A stretch of 64,000 nt of DNA, from the NCBI GenBank assembly GCA_905221605.1, contig CAJNDS010002384.1, positions 183,501-247,500 of the forward strand, in the 5' to 3' direction. Position 1 is the first letter of the stretch. Every line of letters starts with the position of its first letter. Below, in pieces: positions 35,701 to 48,300 of this stretch. Both the position numbers and the translations under genes were made by a program. The DNA is from Symbiodinium natans. Lineage: Eukaryota; Sar; Dinophyceae; Suessiales; Symbiodiniaceae. The notes under the pieces were generated by a model. It was not told the origin of the DNA. It was given only the letters and a program-made list of their open reading frames with translations, and did not search any database.

Positions 35701-38700
35701 TTTATTTTTTTGTCTGCCAGCTCAGGGCTCGACCAACATGAGCTGGAAGACAGCGCTGGCATTTCCGCGGCCTATTGAGACTCACTGAGGCCAGGGTGAG
35801 GCGACACTGCATTCAAGGTGGTGGCAAGCGCTGGCAAGTGCAAGCCCATATCTTTCAAGCATCCCGCCTAATGACTACGTTGTGACGGCGTCCGTCTGCA
35901 CTGCCTCCTGCGAGCGGAATGAAGGTGCGAAGGTGCAGCATCGTCACAAAGGCAGCTCAATTTCGCTCAAGCCTCTTCCTGCAAAATGTGCCCTACTCCG
36001 CTTTAGTGGACCACAACTCGTGCCCTCCTGGGTGGCAAGCAGCTTCACCTTTCGGCCAAACTGCATGCGAGCTCACGGAAGCGGCGGCAAGCGGCGGGCG
36101 TCATGCCAAGCTTCCTGTGCGAGGAAACATCACTTGGCACTCTATGCCCGGAATCGCAGAAGAATGGGAAGATGCGGGAAGGCCACAGTGACAACAGGGA
36201 GATCGGAAGGGAACAAAAAACTCTCAAACATCCAGCCCATCCTTCCCTCCAAAACCCACCAGAAGCAGAAGCTACCAAAGTCTGAGGTGGGCCAAAACCC
36301 AATCATCGTCCGAGGATCGCATTTACTCCGTCCAGAAGCCGGGCCACTTCTGGGTCTTTCAGAAAGCGCGCGCAATGTGTGATCATCTCCTCTCGCGCAG
36401 TCGGAAGGAGCACTAGTGCCACATCTTTACTTGCGGGCAGCACTCGTTTTTGGAGACTTCTTCTCCACTTCTGCTTGGGAAGCTGGCAACCTGAGGAATG
36501 CCACGGATTTATGGGCTCATGATGTCTTCTTTGTTTTTCCGTTGTTTTTGGGTGACCGGTGTCATTCCCAGGTTCTGGGCTTGCCAGGCATGACTGAAAA
36601 TTCCATAAGTCACCCGTCTGCCTTGGTTTCAGATTTGCCGGCTGCAGGGATTTGGGCTTCCGCATGTTCGGGGATCTTTGTATTTCTTGTAGCGGGGGAG
36701 CAATCGTGCGGCCTGGATCTCTGGACCCACGTTCACAGCGCAACGCCCGAGCTGTATGGAGTCCAGCATTCCGCCACGAGAGATTGGCTCGCTGAGGGCG
36801 AAATGAAAACATATGAAAACCCTCTGCTTCCTGACAGTTGAGAAGGTATAAGTATAAGTCGCAATGTTCGCAAGTGGAAAGATGTCAAGCAGCGACTCCC
36901 CCCCAAAAAAAAAATTACCGATTGGAGGAGGGAGCTGTTCAAGCTGCCGATGCCGGCAGCCTTGCAGAATCCGAAACAAGTTCTCACACAATTTTTCAGG
37001 TGCCCTGGGGACAACGAAACTCCAGAACCTTCAGCGACCCTGCGAACCCAAATAAGCAAACATGAATGCTGTTGTCGCAGGTCATGGTTCGCACAAGCCC
37101 CAAATACAAATCTCCAGCCGTCCTGCACACCCAGCTTGGATCCCTCGAAGCCAAAGCTGGGCAAGATCTCCTTCTGCACCTGGAAGGCGTGTAGCGCAAC
37201 ATCGTTTCACAGATTCTTTTCCTGTTGGCAAGTTTGCTGCGACACGTGCTGCACATGTCTTCAAACGGGGAGTCAGCAGTCAGTATCCGGCACTCTCTGG
37301 CAGCTTGCCTGGAGGGCCAAGTCTGCTCGTCCTGGTAGGTGGTAGTATCCTTGCATCTTGGAGGCCGAAAGATGCAGCAGGGTGCATGGGAATGGACGAG
37401 GGGGCAAGGACAGGGCAACAAAGCAGAGCAGATTGATCTCAGCGGGCCTACACTTTGCCAACAGAGACCCTGTGTTACAAAGTCCATGCAGTCCTTGTGG
37501 ATCGGCGTGTCCAAGCTGGCAGTCCATCTTGTCCTTCAGCTGCTGAACGGAATGCTGGAAAGGTGCGTAGCCGAAGCTGACCAGTTGGCTGCGCAGCCTG
37601 ATCAGGAGACAATCAACCATGCACGTCAACCAGGACAGCCACAAGAGCACATTCAAGATACTCACGGCCCAGCAGCAAGTCTTTGACAGATGTGTATGTC
37701 AGAGGCTTTGGGTTGTGGTTCGCTTGGGTCGGTTCATCCTTCTGCTTGTTGTACTGGGTTCTGTCGATTGCCAACACCTCTTCGATGGCCAGGTCATTCA
37801 CCAGAATGTCCGGATCGTCTGACAAAATCTTCAGCGCCCTCGCCATGTCTGCCACCCCAGCATTTGACATGTCGAAGCCATACTTGCCGATCAACTCAAT
37901 CTGTTGCTTGCGCACCAGATCCTCGATGAGTGCACGCTTCTTTCCCCGGACCAGTTCCGAGAAGCACTTTTGAAAGTGTGGAGACGAGAAGGCCGCCAAG
38001 AGCTCCTTCTGCAAAGCTAACGCCCTGGCCTTGGAAAGGTGCGTTAGTTCGCTGGCAGGCTCTAGCTCGATGTGGGGCTCAAGATGCTCGTGCGGCGGCA
38101 AGGTCTCATCACTGGAACTTCTTTCGAAGCTGGACAGGGATGATCGACTGAGATCATCAGTCTCCGTTTCGGAGGTTGGAGATGTCGCACGCTTCCAGTG
38201 GGAATCATCCGCGTCGTACTCTTTTGACTTCAAATCGGCATGCAAACGAAGCTGCTGAGGAGCAGAGGTGGGCACATCTTGGCCGAGCTCTGCACGTAAG
38301 CACTCCATCGATGAATTTGCAGTGCAGGTTTAAAAGCACAGAAAATGCAGGATACAACAAATCCTGAGCCAGAAAGTAGCAGGACAAGTAAAAGTGGCAG
38401 GGCATCGTAACCTCCGTTGATTGTAGAGGGGCCTACCTGGCTGAACTGAACATTGACAAAGACCCGCCGACAAGTTTTGACTGAGTATCTAAGCCACATC
38501 TAGCTTTCTCATGGCTGATGTCTGCAAACCGCCTACAAAAGGGTGGCAAGACCCCAGTCACTAGGGTTGGGCTCGGACTACCATCACTACACTCTTTCTA
38601 CGCTGCCCTTCTGCATTGTGGGATGCTCGACATGCTGCTGACTCAGACAAGGCACAAAGCTGGTGTACACCCCAGCATGTGAAACAATTGCATCGACTGC

Positions 38701-41700
38701 TCGACAGAGGATTCCAACTCCTGGCACCTTAGCCGGAGCATTCAGCCAGAAAGCCCCGTGCATGCCCACACAATCTCCTCGGTGGTAGACCTCCATTGGG
38801 CACTGTGGCAGCCCGTTCACCTTCGGGAGGATGGAGCCGCTGGTTTTTCAAGACTTGCAGGGAACAAGAAAGCTGAGATCCACGCGCCCATGAGGACGCC
38901 GTGCATTGACAAAAAGCTCCTCTTCGCAATTGCATTTGATGCCGCAGCTTGTGCTTCTCATCAACCAATGTACTGGCAGGCATACCCAAGACACCGGTTC
39001 CGATTGCAGCTACGGCACAGAGACTTCGAGTCAGGAAACATGTTGAAACAGCACGCGCACCCCTGCTTCAAACAACACAAGCCCATTGCAACAGGATTAA
39101 TTACTAGCAAAACTTCTGGCGCCATCCTGACAGGTGGGTCATTGTACTTGTGGATGTAGCCACGGATCACGGTCTGCGCAAATTGCAAGGGCAAGTACAG
39201 AACGATCTTTGGAAAGCCACATGGAGCTAACAAAGCAGGGCCAGCGCACATTGCCCTGCGAGAAGCCAACGGCGTTGAAGCCGCCTTTCAAGCTCTGATG
39301 GTTTTTTCCTGGTTCCTGTCTCTCTCTGGAACTTACGGCGAAGAAACAGACACCAAGAGAGTGAGGGAGGGAGGACAGGCGGGGGGGAGATTGAGACGTG
39401 GTCAAGGTGGCGAACTCAAGAGTCCGGGGCGCAGCTAGTGCCGATATCAAGGCTGCCCTGAGCTAAGCCAGCAGCTGCTCAGGTTCTTGTCAGCTCGCAC
39501 AACACGGGCGAACTGGTCAACTTGCGCATCCTCGGCCCAAGTTCAATTGCTCCGTGTTGTTCCGGGTCTCTGCCGGCGCTGGCCATCCCAGGAGCAAACT
39601 CTGAAAGAAGCTGAGCGCTTGTCCATGGTCATGAAGAAGCCATTGGACTGGTCCTGCACTGGGGCTGGAACTTCTTTGTCGCAAAAAGGGAAGTGCCTCA
39701 AAATGTCTCACATTCATGCCGGACAAATGGGCAGTGGAACAGCCAATGCTTTGTCTCCGGGGGAGTACGGAATCCACTCAGCCTGAAACATGTCCTAGAT
39801 CACCCCCAGAAGCGGCAAGATGCTTGGGAATGCATCTGGGACTTGTGGGGGCTCTACAGTAGCTGAGTCCAGCTTCATCGGGCAGCCTTCTGCTGCCTGG
39901 CTATGTACAGCATGTACAGCATCATCCCATGCGCGAAACTTGCTCTCGAGCCTCTGGGTTTTAAACAATACGCTGGGACATCGGCAGCTCACCAATGCTC
40001 ACAAGCAGGGAATCTCGAATCTTTGGCCAGGAACAGCAGCCCGTCGCCACCAATCAGACGATCCAGGACTTGGGTGAAGAGTAGTCAAACGTGGGCCCCC
40101 GAGATTTTGAAGAGAAACAACAGAAGCTATCCCCCAATCTCATTGGCAAGGCACGTAGAGAAGTGGTATGTGTACATCTGCACTGAAACTTTTTGAAGCT
40201 TGTCAAGTTTGGCGTGCACTTTGCCGTTCCATTCCACAGATTGCCAGGCCACTTTATCTTTCTGGCCTGCTGCACACACACACACAAAGGACAGTTGCAA
40301 GCCTGGCTGCACCAATGCGTTCTTGTTTAAGCTGCACTGACTGCTTCATAAACATGCACCAAGACACATAGCAGCTCCAGAAAGGAGACCAGCCAGGAAG
40401 GGTCGCTGCCTGGCACAGACCGGTGCATGCGACATGCCACGAGGGACCGGCGGAGAACGGCAGTCTGCAGCCCTTGCTGCTGATCATCCAGATGTTTGCT
40501 GTCACTGTTGCACAATCCCGCGGTTCTCTTCCATTTCTCCATGATCTCTAGCTCAAGTTTACTTGTGCAGCACACATGCTGTGCTAGGTCCCCGTGCAAT
40601 GTCTGGGTTGTATGCCGCTTAGGCCGCGGAACTGTTGAGCATGAGCAGGAACCGCGACATGACAATCGCATGCTTTGAACTGTCACTTTGTATGAGCAGC
40701 ATCTTCAATCACCTTTAAAAAGAAGCACGGCAAGAAACTGATCTATCTGAGCCCTCTGGCGGTCCCAACATTCGACCTTTATACGAAGCCCCCTGAACTG
40801 AACTGGCAGAGAGCCTAGGCCCAGGAACCACCACTGCCAGGCGAAGCGTCGGTGCAGAGGGCTGGTCTGACGGGGTGCACGGTCCAGCCGACCTGTCTCG
40901 ACACGACCCTACGCTGCACTGCCTGAAAAAATGCCAAGAAAAAGCTCTAATTAGGGGCTGACATTGCTGCAAAAACTGTCTGCTCCGAGTATTTGGCATA
41001 TCTCTCCTGCGGGACCCAGTGCATTGCTACAGTGCGACAGGCACCATGTAAGAAGGAGGGGAAGGCAACCTTGGTCGCCAGCGCGCCAAGGCCCTGACCC
41101 ACTTTGTACGGGATGTCCAGCTCAACAGGGCCTGTCCCAGTATCCCCCATTATCCCCCCCCTTCCAAAGCTGGCACAACCCCGCACACGCCTTCACCAGC
41201 TTCCGCAAAGAGGACCATCCTTTCGTTGGGGCTTGGACTGTATTTGAGGTATTTGCCTGTGAGACAGAACTGACAGAACTGTGCCTTTGACTTCGGCTTG
41301 TGAGTGCTTTGCATCCTCTGCCCAAACCTCTACTGCCAAGGAAGTGGCTCGTTTCGCTTGTGGACGGCGCCGGCGAAGTAAGCGTGGTGATTGTAAGGGA
41401 TTCCCAGGTTCCTTGAGGCCAGCGACTATTTCAAGAAAAAAAACCAACAATGGAGCAACGTACAACACAAGGGAGGGGGAGGGGCCCAACACGCTTCTCC
41501 AAGATTGAAGTACGTGTGTCTGCTAGCAACAGCTGTTGTGTCGCTGGCAAAAAGCACAACGTCTAGGTCTCTTTGCGGTCCTCTACTGAATCTATTGGAA
41601 GTACTCCCGAGCATCGAATCCATTGGCAACGAAGTTACAGCGACTTGCGCGCCGCTCTCCCACCTATTAGAGGAGGTTTTGTATCGAAAGCAAGCACAGA

Positions 41701-44700
41701 CCATACCGGTTCGCTTTCAAACTTGCTTTGCCGAAGCACTGCATTGAACGAGGCAAAACCTATCACAAGCTACTCTGGGTTCTACCGACTTCTGCTGTGC
41801 CCAGGTTCATCTGCTCAGCTGCCCGGACAAAGCTTGACCTGCCCAGAGGCTCCAGCATTCCGAGCCTCTCCTGGCCCATGATTAGCCAGGCCTTGCATCC
41901 CATGTCATGCCAACTCGCGCCATGCGCGTACCCCCGACAAAACTAAGCAGAACCTGCCACACCGCCAATTAAGAACTGGTGACGGCCTAGGGGCATATGC
42001 TCTAAGACTGGGAAGAAAAGCGAAGATCAACAGGAGAAGCGTCAGCCACGGCACGGCCAAACGGTAGACAGCTTTGACAGGAGACACCGGCCTTCTCTGC
42101 ATGGGGATGTCTTCCACAGTGCCCATGGAGGCCACCAGTGCCACCAGCGACAAAGGATGCAGGAAGGCGTAGTTGCCGCCAATAAACATACCAAAAACAA
42201 ACGTCATGATGGTCACAGACCCCACTAGACGTGCCGGAAAACGAGCTAACCACTGCAGATACCACTCTTCCCGTTGCAGAAGATGTCGGCGCAACAAGCC
42301 CAGAGGTCCCACGTTTGCTGCAAACCCCAGGAGCAAGAATGGAACAATGCATTCTGATACGTCTATCGCGAACCACTGCATCAGGCGGAGAAGAGACCGC
42401 GGGGTGTAGTTGTGAAAATACCACGCTGCGGAATTGGGCATGGGCTGTGTCTCATAGTGATCATAGAGGCAAGTGAGGTCTTTCCAGCATGGGCTCCCAA
42501 CTCGCATCTTGATTAAACCCGCTGCTAAAAAAAGGCGGAAACTGGCCAATGACAGCGAGATCTCTGCCATGATTCGCACGTACTCCTTGGGAGCCAGAGA
42601 ATGGGTAAGAAATACTCAGCCACAACGAGAAGGTTGGGGCGCACCACACTAGAAATTTCGCATGCAGGTGACGATCACAGCAACCCATACGACCACCCTG
42701 TTGAGTGCAGGGCTCCACGATAGTTTGGCACCGCTCGAGAGCAGAACCAGGCTTTTCAGAGAGCGGATGCCAGACAAGCTGCCATAAAGCTGCAAAGGTT
42801 GTCTTGCCTGCCTGGCAAACATCTATCAAGCATACTCAGAGTGCAGCATGGTGAAGCCAACCTGTACTTCAAAAAACAGCACTCATCGTTTTCTCGTCAT
42901 GCTCAAGATTTAGATTTTGTCTCGTACCATTGCGAGCCTCGGCCTGGTCGGCGCTGCGCCTCCTCGCCTGCGACGCAATGCAGCAGAGCGGTTCAGAGCA
43001 GCATAACGCAGCAGCCATTTTGCGGGGCTTGGCAACGGTCGGGTAATCAGCGAAGCCAACTACATCCCCGTAGTAGCAAGATGCCCTCCGTCCAATCACT
43101 CAAGCTTCAAGACCAGACACGAGAAAGGTCAGGGTGGAAGGACAGAAATGTCCAAAAAGCTCAAGCCATCTCAAGCCTCGACAGCTTGGCCTGCCCGCTC
43201 AGGTGCGGGCCTCCGACTGCGCAGCCCGGGGCTGCTGTCCGCCTGATGGAGACTGCTCTCCTTCTCTCTTGCAACCACTACCAATGAAAGGGCAATGTAC
43301 AGGCGCTGCAAGAGGCCTTCTCGGGCTGCAGCACCGGCTCACATTCCTGCACACTTGCAGCTGCAGCTGGGCAAGTTGAAGCAGGCCTACATCTCATCTC
43401 TGGCTTGTGCCTTTGATCGTCTACAATGTCTCAGTCAAGCTGATGTTACCCCATAGATGCAGATGTCCTCTGCCTCGGCCTTCGACGTGAAACGAAGCTG
43501 TGTGAGAGTCTTTACTTCACGAGTGCATTAACGAATACGTTTCGAGGTTCCAGTTTCTGGCCTGATGTCCAATGCAGTCTGACCCATGGCGGGAGCCCTG
43601 CGCAGGGCACTCTGAAATTTGTTTGCAACCTTTCCCGAAAAGTCTCTTCTAGATCTTCCAGGAAAATTTGCATTCCGCAACTCCTGGCTGGACGTGGAGG
43701 AGCTGTGCCATTGGCCTGCAGGCTCTGAAGGCTCTGCAGACTCTGCCTGGCCAGTGAGTCAACGGGAGATGCGCAATTTGACAGGCATGCAAACTCCCGA
43801 GCCTCAGCATCGTCGTCGTAAAGCGTGAGTGTGACAGACAACAAACAGCTGAGGAAGCCAATTTCATCCATCATCTGGTCCCATCCGAAGAAGAACCACG
43901 ACCCGCCTCCAATGCTGTACATTTCTGACATGTCATGCTGCCATAGCCTTGCACAACCAAGAGAAGCAGACAGATACATGCACATATAAGGTGTCTTCTG
44001 GTTGGCACTGCCGAGCAGCACGTGCCGTACAAGCGAGTTCATCATCCCCGAGTCTACGTCTACGTGTTGGCTCACTAATTCGGCCGGGTTGGTACGTCAC
44101 CACACGGCACAAACACGGAGTCCATGTCAGATCCGCCAGAACGCGCTGTCTCGTGCCAAATCTGCCAGCAAGCCATCAGTGCTGGCCACCACCACGGCCT
44201 GAACGCACACGAACATGCATGATAGGACCCGGCATGCGAGATGCTGCCGAATGCCAAAATGGGGCAAAGCTTGGGCCCTGGAACTGCTGACCTTGAGCCT
44301 TGGACCCTCAACCCAGCTGCGCCTCAAAAACACCAAAACCGCCGGGACGAGGGCGATCTGATTCCAGTGAACTAAAGCCTGAGTGGTGTACCCAGTTGGA
44401 GGCTCAAGCTTCCACAATATGGGCCCATCCACCACATTCCTCAGCAAGTCGAACCCAAGATCAGCGAGGTGTTGAACTGTTGAACTCCGCTGCTACAGTC
44501 TGGCCCAAGCTTGGCCTTTAGCCCAGGCGCCCCAGGAAGGCAAAGAAGTAAACCAAAGCGCAAAGGCGAACCGCACAGCAGTGGACCTGGCCACGGAGCT
44601 CAGCACCCAACACTTGTTTCTGGCTCGTACTGTAACTGCGTGATGTGATGATGTCAACTGTCGTTTGCGCCTGCAGTGTCCTGAACCTGGGGATTCGCAG

Positions 44701-45321
44701 CATCGGGGAGAGAGCGGCCGCCAATTGTGCTTTCAACAAGGAAATGCAAATAACAAATGCCCCCCTCTTGATTTGAGCCGACACAAGCCAAAGCCGTAGA
44801 ACCGATGCAGGCGCACACAAGACAACCCGATGCAGCCGAAGGGAGCACAGTCACAAGCTTGCTCCTCGAGCAGGTGAAACCCCCTTGTACCTACCACAAG
44901 ATCCCAGGCCAACGATTCGACTACGTAGATGAAATGTATTGTCCGGGCTGCATCGGCACATGGCAATGCAACACGCGTCCTCTTGAGAGCAGCCAGACAG
45001 CTTGGAGGGACTCGAGCACAGCTCCACGCTGTGCACGTAGGCATTGGCGGTCTCAGGTGGCAAAGCTTTGAAGAACGAAAGTAGCGCCATGCTCTTGTAA
45101 AGGTGGTCCTGGTATTCCTGCCATGTGTATCCAGCCTGCGCTATGAGCTTTCGCAGCGGAATCATCCCCATAGGATTGTTCGCAAAGTCGCCCATGCCGT
45201 GCATCATCACCACCTGACAATTGACTACGCACCATCCTGAGGCCCCCAGTGCTGCGGTGAGCACAAGAAAATGTGCTGTTGAGGGTTTCGCCGGTTGCCC
45301 AGGTGTTGCAGAGCCTGCCAT
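32783..45321 (-). CDS. Palmitoyl-protein thioesterase (PPT1-like), 16 exons, hosts two other genes in introns
   Basis: Exons: 45321-45136, 45051-45018, 39664-39624, 39530-39479, 39284-39250, 39173-39127, 38919-38886, 38820-38791, 38727-38656, 34282-34184, 33694-33620, 33528-33505, 33431-33399, 33246-33178, 33076-33046, 32985-32783. Lengths sum to 1065 nt, a continuous frame of 354 residues (human PPT1 has 306). Exon 1 has a GCCATGG start, a hydrophobic leader and the oxyanion motif VVMMHGMGD. The nucleophile Ser is in GFNAVGFSQGN, the catalytic Asp is probably in MAKDDTM, and the His is in GNHLRF. LPQCP, PWYTEDWFGLKSLD and INNE are further family landmarks. The enzyme removes palmitate from proteins in the lysosome. 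Introns 2 (5353 nt) and 9 (4373 nt) contain the lipase maturation factor gene and an unknown gene; the rest are 60-489 nt. The last 45 residues exceed the family and may include an unremoved intron. Confidence 0.9.
36303..38308 (-). CDS. Unknown two-repeat protein, nested in thioesterase intron 9
   Basis: Exon 1 runs from an ATG at 38308 to about 37665. It encodes a Ser/Glu-rich acidic N-terminal half, then helices ending in the module QQIELIGKYGFDMSNAGV followed by DDPDILV. Exon 2 (about 37600-37500) reads LRSQLVSFGYAPFQHSVQQL. A small exon near 37175-37115 reads VQKEILPSFGFEGSKLGVQ, closely resembling the first module. The last exon (about 36425-36303) ends LKDPEVARLLDGVNAILG and the stop. 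The pattern (Q)-x-E-hydrophobic-hydrophobic-x-x-aromatic-Gly-Phe-acidic-x-Ser-x-x-Gly-Val and a later DP(D/E)-hydrophobic thus occurs twice. I do not know a named family with it. No signal peptide or membrane segment. It lies between thioesterase exons 9 and 10 on the same strand, and the host frame is complete without it. Confidence 0.62.
40150..44600 (-). CDS. Lipase maturation factor family protein, nested in thioesterase intron 2
   Basis: The diagnostic exon is about 42590-41990: FLAAGLIKMRVGSPCWKDLT, then HYETQPMPNSAAWYFHN, then several hydrophobic helices with GNYAFLHPLSLVAL. This matches the LMF signature G-x-G-L-I-K-(L/M)-R ... CW-(R/K)-D-L-T ... HYETQPxPN. Upstream pieces fit the family's N-terminal helices: about 44565-44530 (LCALVYFFAFLG), about 44390-44320 (LVPAVLVFLRRSW) and about 44010-43850 (MCMYLSASLG, then FFFGWDQMMDEIGFLS). 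Near 40183-40150, VQMYTYHFST resembles the conserved C-terminal strand. Exons between 41.9 and 40.2 kb (one candidate near 41120, ELDIPYKVG) are not resolved. LMF proteins are polytopic ER membrane proteins needed for folding of secreted homodimeric lipases. The whole gene sits between thioesterase exons 2 and 3, same strand. Confidence 0.8.
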
Positions 45322-48300
45322 GGCAAACGAATGTCTTGACAGACTTAGCGGTCGGGCCTGGCCTTCGATTTCTAGGGCAGCATCAGGCGTGAACTGCCTG
45401 AGTTGGAAGCAGCTGCCATACATCAGCACCAAGCGGCAAGTATGACCAGGTATAACCAATAGGCGCAAAAACACCACCAGACAGCAGCAAACTACCAGTA
45501 TAGAGAGTAGACCAACTTAAACACTAGGCTCAGGCTTCCAGCAAACACAGCTGAGGCTCAGGATGGAGGCCACTCCCAGCCTGGAGGAACGCCGGAATGC
45601 TGCTACCAGCATCTAACAGTTGTAACAGCAAGTTTCTTGTTGCTCCCGCACATTCCCGGCCACCGAAAGCATTTCAGACGTCGCATGATCTGGAATGCCA
45701 TGGCTTCAACAAGCGTGTCTAAGCAAAAACGATTTGCGATGCCACAGAGCCACAGAATATGAAACACGGCGAAGTTCAGAGCCCGACCCCGCAAGCCGTG
45801 CTGCATCCTCCTCCGGAGTGGCAATTGCAAAGGATGCCAGGAGAGCTGATCGCCACCTCACTCAGGGCTCGAAGCTATTGAGCTCAATCTCGGCTACAGC
45901 GGCTACGACCGGTGATGGCTGAGCCCAACAAATCTTCTTTTCGTTGGGAATGTGGCAAGCGAAGGGCTAAGGATCTCAAAGCCGAACAACGACTACCGCG
46001 GAAGACGTTCGCTTGGTTCCTGCCGGCTGATGAAACAAGACAGCGATCGCAGCAATCCAAGGCTCCGACCAAGGAGCCATAGCGCCCTGCGAGGCAGGGC
46101 GCGTTGATGATAGCTGTTGCTGCCAAGGCTTTAAAAGTAAGAAACGACCTAGGAGACTCGGAGCCTTGACAGCATGCCGTGGTTCTAGCCAGAGTCATAG
46201 CTATAGGATGCACAAGCAAGGATACGAAGCAAAGTGCGCACACGGCAGGAATATGTTGGTAACCCGCATCGTCCGGCAACTGCTGCTATCGGCTGCAAGG
46301 AAAGATCGCTTGTTAAACGTGGCGGCTTCATGTAGGGTAAAGAAGTTGCACTAACACTGTCAAACAGACAACGCAGCAAGAAACAGCAGGGAAATCAGAG
46401 CTTCGGAAAAGCAGAACAGCAGAACAGCAGCACAGGGAAAGCAGCAATGCAAGGGCAGCGACTGCTCTCGCCACTGAACATGGGAGATGCTGATGCTGGG
46501 AGCAGCAAAGACACGGGGGTAACAACAGCTCAAAAGGCCTGCAGCGGCTCTGAAGCGCGGGTGCAGCAAGGTCCGCTTGGGCAAATAAACGCTGCGTTGT
46601 GATGCATTGCAGATAAGTTTGGTACAGGGGGAAGAACTTGAAGATTGATACACAACGGGGGAGATCCAAGGCTTGCATCGCTCAACAGACATCAGAGCCG
46701 CACGAGGAGGACCGGCGAGGTGCAATGGGAAGCCTTGTGCAGAGGCTTCTTACGCCGTTCCATGCATCTAGACTGATACTAAAAGTCAAGTGCTTGCTTG
46801 CAGTAACCCAGGATCAGGGCCGCCCGTCGGGCTCTTCGGGCTTCGGGTGCAGCTAAGCCACTCCAAGCGAGGGGCGGGGGAGGGCTCACGGGTGACGCCA
46901 GACCTGGCACAAAAACAAGGAGAAGCACATGAGATTGGAAGGGCCAGGGCATTCTGGGCGAATTCTTCCAGCGTACATGAGCTGCACATTGTGTTCGGAT
47001 CCGCGAGAGTAAGAGAGAAGTCGTTTAGCTCTTGGTTGGTTTCCATCTTGAGAATTCTCCAAAGGTAAGGCGTGAAGAAAGACTTGCGCTCAATGATGTG
47101 TCGTTTATTGACATTCTCTTCTCGAAGTTCCAGTTCAAGAACTATACGCGACCAAACAATCCAGGACACCCTGTACCTGCCCTCAATCCTAAAGCTTCAT
47201 TAGGCTCATCCCTGCCCGTCGTTTTAGCCATGCGGACTAAGAAGCTTTCAACAACACCCTACTTTACCCACTTTGGCGTGTACTGGGCTGATGATAAAGA
47301 ACCCCTTCTGCCCCGGGCCTGGGAGTCAACAAATCCAAAGAGGACTTTCTAGCAGGGAAAGAACCCAGGAAAACAACGCTTTTCGAAACGCACTCCACAG
47401 CTGCCAAGCAGGGGCCTAGGGTGGCCTGGGTGAGTGACAGACCAGTAAAATTTTCTAGAAGACACCAAAGACACCAAAGAGACCCACTACAAGCAGGAGA
47501 CACCTCCCAACATCGCCCATCGACTGCAACAACCCGTGAGAGGTCCTGCCTGGCTCGAGGTGGACATCCTTGACCTGATGGTGTGAAGGGTCTGCATAGC
47601 CACCATATGCCACACCATGCTGAAAGCTCTCCGCCTCTTGGTAAGCCTGGCAAAGGTCTCAGATCGGGACCAGGCGCGACATCTTGAAGCATGGGCCCCG
47701 AAGAACTTTTTTCTGGTATTTTCTGATGCTTTGCGTGAAGATGTTGCTGAGCGCACGCCCGTGCTAGCATATTCTCTTTGGGCGCGGCTTTCTGCAAGAG
47801 GATTATGCCAGCGTGGGCGCCAAACAGTGTAAAACACTCCAAAACCACAAGACCACCCGAAAATCAGTCCAAAACCACGCTCGCACCGCCCGAAGATCAC
47901 TCCAAGAAGGCTCCTCTAAGGGACCAGCAGCGACGACAATCTGAACTTGACAAGGAGAATGCGAACATCGCGAAATGCCAATGCCTTCACGAAGTGAACC
48001 TATCCAACGGGCTAAAATGCAGGAAAGTCGGCGATAGCCACGCTTTTGCGACTTGGAGCGACACAGGACATAGGCGGGAGCACGATTTCGATTATGTAAC
48101 GTGCACAGGACCTCGGCGAGAGCGCCCGTCCGCCAATCGATGAAAACCACATTTCTGCAGCCCGCCCCCAGGAAGTCCGGGCCTAAGTCCGCGCCCTCGG
48201 CGAGAGCCCGATGTTGAGCCCAAACGCGATGCAGGCAGCGAGAGCCAACGGGGCGGGGACGGCCACGGCTGTCTAAACCCCCTTACCCTGAACGTTCGAA

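Noticed and set aside
39139-39450. Thioesterase nucleophile exon as part of a second, separate thioesterase gene
   Set aside because: No second 5' exon with the HGMGD motif is found between 40.1 and 39.7 kb, while exon phases fit the 5' exons at 45 kb exactly.
43005-43030. GCAGCCATTTTGCGGGGCTT as a spliced-leader relic
   Set aside because: Only GCCATTTTG matches, and the orientation is opposite to the genes.
47264-47848. Minus-strand frame of 194 codons
   Set aside because: Gly, Pro, Cys and Leu rich with no recognisable domain; frames on both strands are equally open, so there is no reason to prefer it.
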